Source of the DNA: Chloroflexota bacterium
Lineage (GTDB): Bacteria; Chloroflexota; Dormibacteria; Dormibacterales; Dormibacteraceae
Direction: 5' to 3'
DNA: 36,045 nucleotides
NCBI GenBank assembly: GCA_005881825.1
Contig: VBEO01000060.1
Coordinates: forward strand, 1-36,045
Shown here: one piece after another, positions 32,858 through 36,045 of the stretch
Position numbering within the stretch: position 1 is the stretch's first letter
Layout: each line of letters opens with the position of its first letter
Notes under the pieces: generated by a model
What the model was told of the DNA's origin: nothing
What the model saw: the letters and a program-made list of their open reading frames with translations, nothing else
The model's database searches: none
Made by a program: the position numbers and the translations under genes

Positions 32858-34270
32858 CTAGCGGAGCGTCACACCCCGCTGGATGCAGCTGGCGGTGATC
32901 GGCCTGCCGGCCGCGTCGAAGTTGCAGGCCACCAGCGTGGCCGTCCCCGGCTTCAGCTCGGGTGGCACGATGCCGCTGCCGCTGAAGGAGCCGTCGGCGG
33001 CGACGGTGAGGCCGAGGTCGCTGATGGGATGGACCTCGATGCCGCCCTGGATGAAGCCGGCCTGCGCCCGCCGGCCCGACTGCAGGCCCTGGCCGGACAC
33101 CGTCAGCCCCTGGCCGATCCGCAGCGGCGAGGCGGGATCGGTGTTGACGAAGCGGTTGGGGCCCGAAGCGCTCTCGGTGGGCTGTGGAGGCGTCGCGCTT
33201 CCGGCCGGAACACCCAGTACTGGCAGCTTGACGAGGCCGCTGACCAGTGCCGCGGTCACCAGCAGCACGATGGCCAGGCCCGCCAGCGCGGCCGGCCAGC
33301 GCCGGCGGGTGCGCTGGGGCAGGGCCGGCTCGGCCAGCGGCGTGGCGGCCGCCGGCGTTTGCATGGGCGCCACGGTTGTCGGCGCCGGCTCGACCACGGC
33401 ACCGGCCGGAACCGCCGGCGGCCGGGGCGCCGTGCGCTCGTCGACCCGTCCCGCACCCGCGGCCTCGAGCTGGTTGACGAACTCCGTGCAGTTCGGATAG
33501 CGGTCTCCCGGCTTCTTGGCCAGCGCCTTGGCCACGACCAGGTCGACCATGGGGTTGAGCTGGGGATTGCGCTCCGTGACGGCGGGCACCGGCGAGTTGA
33601 CGTGCGCGTACAGCAGGCCCATGACGTCGGCGCCCTGGAAGGGCAGCTCGGCGGCCAGCACCTGGAAGGCCATGATCCCCAGCGCGTACTGGTCCGTTGC
33701 TCCCGAGAGCGGCTGGCCGGTCGCCTGCTCCGGCGAGATGTGCGTGGGAGTGCCCGACACCATCCCGGTCGCGGTCAGGGATTCCTGGTCGTGCATCTGG
33801 GCCAGGCCGAAGTCGGCGAGGACCGGCTGCAGCTCGGCGTCCAGGAAGACGTTGGCCGGCTTGACGTCTCGGTGCAGGATGCCCTGGGCGTGGGCATAGT
33901 CAAGGGCCTCGGCCAGCGGCCGGAGGAGGGAGACGGCCTGCACCGTGTTGAGCGGCTGCTTCGGCATCCGTTCCAGCAGGGAACCGCTGGGCATGAACTC
34001 GACGACCATGTACGGCTGGCCGTTGAACTCGCCGTAATCGAAGACGGACAGGATGTGGCGGTGCCGGAGCTTGGCGATGGCCCGCGCCTCACGTTCGAAG
34101 CGGGTCTGGGCCTCTGGGCTGTCTACGAAGGTGGGCAGGACCTTGATCGCCGCCCAACGGGCCAGCCGGGGGTGGTAGGCCTTGTAGACGACCCCCATTC
34201 CACCCCGACCCAGGATGCTGTCGATGACGTAGCTCCCGATCTGGGTGCCATGGGGTATCCCGCCTTGCAT
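32858..34270 (-). CDS. Ser/Thr protein kinase, PknB-like, with one membrane helix and a beta-rich extracellular tail
   Basis: 470 residues. The glycine loop GRGGMGVVYK is at 21-30, Lys43 in AAIKVL is the ATP lysine, the catalytic loop HRDVKPANVFLD is at 133-144, DFG is at 153-155 and the activation-segment GTPTHISPEQ ends near 182. These are all intact, so an active Hanks-type kinase is expected. A Pro-rich juxtamembrane region leads to a helix at about 325-346. The extracellular 120 residues look like a beta-sandwich (NVAADGSFSGSG-like, ELKPGTATLVACNFD) rather than the PASTA repeats usual in PknB. The ligand is unknown. ATG 34270 is the start. It converges with the preceding gene with a five-base gap. 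Confidence 0.95.
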   Translation of the reverse strand: MQGGIPHGTQIGSYVIDSILGRGGMGVVYKAYHPRLARWAAIKVLPTFVDSPEAQTRFEREARAIAKLRHRHILSVFDYGEFNGQPYMVVEFMPSGSLLERMPKQPLNTVQAVSLLRPLAEALDYAHAQGILHRDVKPANVFLDAELQPVLADFGLAQMHDQESLTATGMVSGTPTHISPEQATGQPLSGATDQYALGIMAFQVLAAELPFQGADVMGLLYAHVNSPVPAVTERNPQLNPMVDLVVAKALAKKPGDRYPNCTEFVNQLEAAGAGRVDERTAPRPPAVPAGAVVEPAPTTVAPMQTPAAATPLAEPALPQRTRRRWPAALAGLAIVLLVTAALVSGLVKLPVLGVPAGSATPPQPTESASGPNRFVNTDPASPLRIGQGLTVSGQGLQSGRRAQAGFIQGGIEVHPISDLGLTVAADGSFSGSGIVPPELKPGTATLVACNFDAAGRPITASCIQRGVTLR

Positions 34271-34350
34271 GTGCCGCGGGGGATTATCGCGACCGAGGGC
34301 CGCGGGCGGTGCCGTTTATGGCTCAGGCCGCCCGCGGCGGGCTTAACGAG

Positions 34351-34539
34351 TCAGTCGCCCTTGTCGCCCTGGTGCCGAGGCTTGTCGTGCTCGGCGTGCT
34401 GGCGCCGGTCGGCGGCCAGGGAGCGACCTTCGTCGGTCACGTCCGAGAACTCGCCCTGCTCGTTGCGGCGCACGTAGAGCTTGTTTTCCCCGGTGTCGAC
34501 CTCTTCGCGAGGTCCACCGGTGCCTTTGGTTCCACTCAT
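34351..34539 (-). CDS. Small hydrophilic hypothetical protein
   Basis: 62 residues, very charged and soluble (MSGTKGTGGPREEVDTGE opening, then NKLYVRRNEQGEFSDVTDEGRSLAADRR and a Lys/His/Asp-rich tail). A purine-rich GGACGGAGG precedes the ATG closely. The start overlaps no other gene, and it faces away from the YciI-like gene at 34610. Proteins of this short, disordered, DEGRSL-type composition are common in related genomes, but I cannot name the family or role. Confidence 0.6.
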   Translation of the reverse strand: MSGTKGTGGPREEVDTGENKLYVRRNEQGEFSDVTDEGRSLAADRRQHAEHDKPRHQGDKGD

Positions 34540-34609
34540 GCCTCCGTCCTACCAGAGAGGCCCGGCCCTCTGCGCTGGGCCGGAGCCGGTGCTGGCTAGG
34601 ATTTGGCCG

Positions 34610-34909
34610 ATGCCCTACTTCGTGGTTCGCCTGCGCCGCGGAGGCCCTTGGGACTGGTCGCGCGACATGCGCCAGCAGAACGCTTGGGACGAACACGCGC
34701 GCTTCATGGACCAGCTCGTCGAGGACGGGTGGATCCTGCTCGGCGGCCCGCTCGCGGACGGGCGCGACACGCTGCACATTTTCCAGGCTGAGTCGGAGGA
34801 GGCGATTCGGGCCAAGCTGGCCGAGGATCCTTGGGCGCCGAACGGGATGCTGACGCCGGTCGCGATCGAGGGCTGGACGGTGTTGCTTGACGGGCGCTCG
34901 CGGGCCTGA
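34610..34909 (+). CDS. YciI-like / YCII-related domain protein
   Basis: 99 residues, the normal size of a single YCII ferredoxin-like domain. It opens MPYFVVRLRRGGPWDW and continues with the family's HARFMDQLVEDGWILLGGPLADG, where the conserved His and the GGPL turn form the putative active site. ALAEDPW-like AKLAEDPWAPNGML and the ending IEGWTVLL complete the family pattern. YciI proteins are proposed to act as small hydrolases or dehalogenases or to bind aromatic compounds; no role is proven here. ATG 34610 is preferred over a longer upstream frame because homologues begin with this strand. Confidence 0.88.
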   Translation: MPYFVVRLRRGGPWDWSRDMRQQNAWDEHARFMDQLVEDGWILLGGPLADGRDTLHIFQAESEEAIRAKLAEDPWAPNGMLTPVAIEGWTVLLDGRSRA

Positions 34910-35120
34910 TCTACCTCGTCCTGAGGATCACAAGAACGGCAACCCGACGGTCATGTGACTCGGGTGAGTGACGTCGCACACAAGTGAGGCGGCATCGGCC
35001 GTCACTCCCTCTTTCTCTTCACGTCGCAGGCTTCCGCCGCCTCAAATCCTCCAACGAGGTCGGGCGCCTTCCCCGGCCCCTGAATCTGAAGGGTGGCGGC
35101 AGAGGAATTCGGGACGAACG
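34910..35120. other. Intergenic stretch without a recognised gene
   Basis: About 210 bases of lower GC than the left part of the window. A minus-strand frame here reads ATLQIQGPGKAPDLVGG and ends KRKRE, but it has no acceptable start close by and no recognised match, so I leave it uncalled. No promoter or terminator stands out. Confidence 0.5.
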
Positions 35121-35312
35121 TTATTGCTGCAACAGTCCCGCGACCCCGCACGTGCCGAAATCCTTTCCGGAGCATGCAGCGGTGATCGCCGTCAGCGCGA
35201 TCAGCGTCAGGATGATTACGACGACAAGGATTAATACGGCGCCGACTGGGCTGACGTGAAGCCACACGGCTGCTGCCAGCCACCATGTCTGAACGGCCCT
35301 CCGAACATTCAC
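35121..35312 (-). CDS. Small single-span membrane protein
   Basis: 63 residues from a GTG at 35312. A basic, Trp-rich start (NVRRAVQTWWLAAAVWLHVS) is followed by a clear hydrophobic helix (about 24-45, VLILVVVIILTLIALTAI) and a short Cys-containing tail CSGKDFGTCG. There is no domain match. Codon use is less GC-biased than in the left part of the window. It lies 76 bases downstream of the tRNA-Asn-like sequence on the same strand. It could be a real small membrane protein or a chance frame over a hydrophobic stretch. Confidence 0.45.
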   Translation of the reverse strand: MNVRRAVQTWWLAAAVWLHVSPVGAVLILVVVIILTLIALTAITAACSGKDFGTCGVAGLLQQ

Positions 35313-35387
35313 CTCGGCCCCGACGATAACGCCGGCTTCGGGTGCTCGCGAGGACAGCTGATGGCGGCTGATTTGAATTCGCGCAGG

Positions 35388-35464
35388 TGGCTCCGGAGCA
35401 CGGACTCGAACCGTGAACCTTGCGGTTAACAGCCGTGGCCAATACGTCCCGGCCGCTCTCCGGC
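35388..35464 (-). tRNA. tRNA-Asn(GTT)-like sequence with intact 3' half and aberrant 5' half
   Basis: The minus strand from 35435 to 35388 reads as a clean tRNA 3' half: anticodon loop CTGTTAA (GTT, Asn), CCGCA, variable AGGTT, T-arm CACGG-TTCGAGT-CCGTG, CTCCGGA, then G and an encoded CCA. At the right distance upstream, GCCGGAG (35464-35458) can pair six of seven bases with the acceptor 3' strand. Between them there is no normal D-arm, and the two outer pairs of the anticodon stem are mismatched (27-43, 28-42). The total of 77 bases is correct. It is either a decayed tRNA gene or the 3' fragment left by integration at a tRNA-Asn attachment site. Confidence 0.55.
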
Positions 35465-35627
35465 TCTCCTCGGTAGGGTCTTTTCATATTCGACTCGGCA
35501 ACACGCCAGCCGGGACGAGGCTAACGAGTGCGCCGAGCCGAGATCCGGCGCAGACGCGGGAAGGGGTCGGAGCCATTCTCAGTGAGATAGGCGGGGATTG
35601 CGGTGTTGCGGACAAGACCATTCAGCA

Positions 35628-36045
35628 TCAGGTCTCGCTCTCGCGAGCAGCCTCCAGGGCTTCGCGGGCTTCAGGGATCAGCCAAAGCAGCAGCAAGATG
35701 GCGGCGATGTACTCCACCCACGACCAACCAGTCACCGCATTGATGGCCACGCCCGCCAGGGTGATGCCAGCAAGATAAGCGCAGGTCACGGACTCCGCGA
35801 TGTCAGCGCGCAGCGCCGAACTTTGAATCATCCGATTCAGCAGGCGCTTACGGTTCGCAAGCCACGGCATGATGACCACGGCGGCGACCGACACCGTGAC
35901 GCCGAGCCAGGATCGCTCGGGCTGGACGCGCAAAAGCAAACCCGCGATGGAGCTCAGGAGGACGTAGGCACATAGCGCGGCCAGGAGGGCGGCCGAGAGC
36001 CGTGTCGCTATCCGTTCCACACGGTCGACCTTGCCCTGGTCCCCG
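35628..36045 (-). CDS. Cation-diffusion-facilitator-like membrane protein, 5' end cut by window
   Basis: 139 codons open to the right edge; the apparent GTG start at 36020 is not the true start because the frame continues upstream. Four hydrophobic helices are visible. LNRMIQSSALRADIAESVTCAYLAG, followed by INAVTGWSWVEYIAA and the end PEAREALEAAR, resembles the last two helices and His/Asp-type region of short CDF-like cation transporters (about 200 residues in relatives). The usual Asp in the ALRAD motif is kept. The first 70 or so residues lie outside the window. Transport activity or metal choice cannot be told from this part. Confidence 0.65.
   Translation of the reverse strand, partial: GDQGKVDRVERIATRLSAALLAALCAYVLLSSIAGLLLRVQPERSWLGVTVSVAAVVIMPWLANRKRLLNRMIQSSALRADIAESVTCAYLAGITLAGVAINAVTGWSWVEYIAAILLLLWLIPEAREALEAARESET

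Noticed and set aside
34326..34342. GC palindrome between the kinase gene and the small gene as a terminator
   Set aside because: The GCCCGC/GCGGGC stem is not followed by a T-run on either strand, so terminator function is unsupported.
35002..35487. Minus-strand frame ending KAPDLVGGFEAAEACDVKRKRE
   Set aside because: It runs through the tRNA-Asn-like sequence and the small membrane protein frame, has Arg/Ser-rich shadow composition at its start and matches no family.

Overview
This is a very GC-rich bacterial chromosome segment (roughly 70% G+C by eye) with short intergenic gaps, many 4-base GTGA/ATGA stop-start overlaps and frequent GTG/TTG starts. The gene set includes an F420/deazaflavin reductase-like domain, a benzoate-CoA-ligase-type enzyme, a Gld-type ABC exporter, a membrane pyrophosphatase, a pyrophosphate-type phosphofructokinase, a form II CoxL-like protein, a TgpA/DUF58/MoxR cluster and a PASTA-less Ser/Thr kinase. 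This fits a terrestrial Terrabacteria lineage such as Dormibacterota or Chloroflexota. That placement is inferred from gene style only; no rRNA or ribosomal protein is present to prove it.

Layout. 1-3039 (minus): an acyl-CoA ligase fused to a DUF385 domain (cut by the window edge), a secreted LVIVD-repeat protein and a small coiled-coil protein. 3046-3243: a 198-bp foldback element filling the gap to a dienelactone hydrolase (plus). 3962-4588: a small hypothetical gene and a cold-shock gene with a structured leader. 4589-10633 (minus): a Gld-like ABC exporter (ATPase, permease, GldG-like, DUF4340) running into hppA. 10938-14345 (plus): a repeat-bearing phosphoesterase, a glycine-run protein, a CinA-like protein and an SRPBCC gene interrupted by UGA. 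14314-22233 (minus): MoxR, DUF58 and TgpA, then a second foldback element, then two MaoC subunits, an SDR, an enoyl-CoA hydratase and a 5-formyl-THF cyclo-ligase-like gene. 22443-23550 (plus): a LysM-CHAP hydrolase and a half ClpX zinc finger. 23547-27264 (minus): HAD-GNAT fusion, PPi-type PFK, cobalamin adenosyltransferase and an alpha/beta hydrolase. 27282-32852 (plus): orphan CoxL-like, LigB-like, DUF4173 and an anchored beta-sandwich protein. 32858-36045: a Ser/Thr kinase, small genes, a tRNA-Asn-like fragment and a CDF-like transporter cut by the right edge.

Working together. The MaoC pair, SDR and crotonase look like a fatty-acyl or polyketide-like beta-oxidation/reduction set, and the CoA ligase could feed such a pathway. 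The PPi-type PFK and the H+-pumping pyrophosphatase both use pyrophosphate and suggest a PPi-saving economy. MoxR-DUF58-TgpA and LysM-CHAP are envelope functions.

The least conventional content is non-coding. Two foldback elements share a core whose hairpin has covarying bases but have different terminal inverted repeats. A second, two-hairpin repeat occurs twice, once translated in frame inside an ABC permease. There is also a tRNA-Asn fragment whose 5' half is aberrant and may mark the end of an integrated element. The other items most worth checking are the DUF385-ligase fusion, the in-frame UGA in the SRPBCC gene and the truncated ClpX zinc finger.
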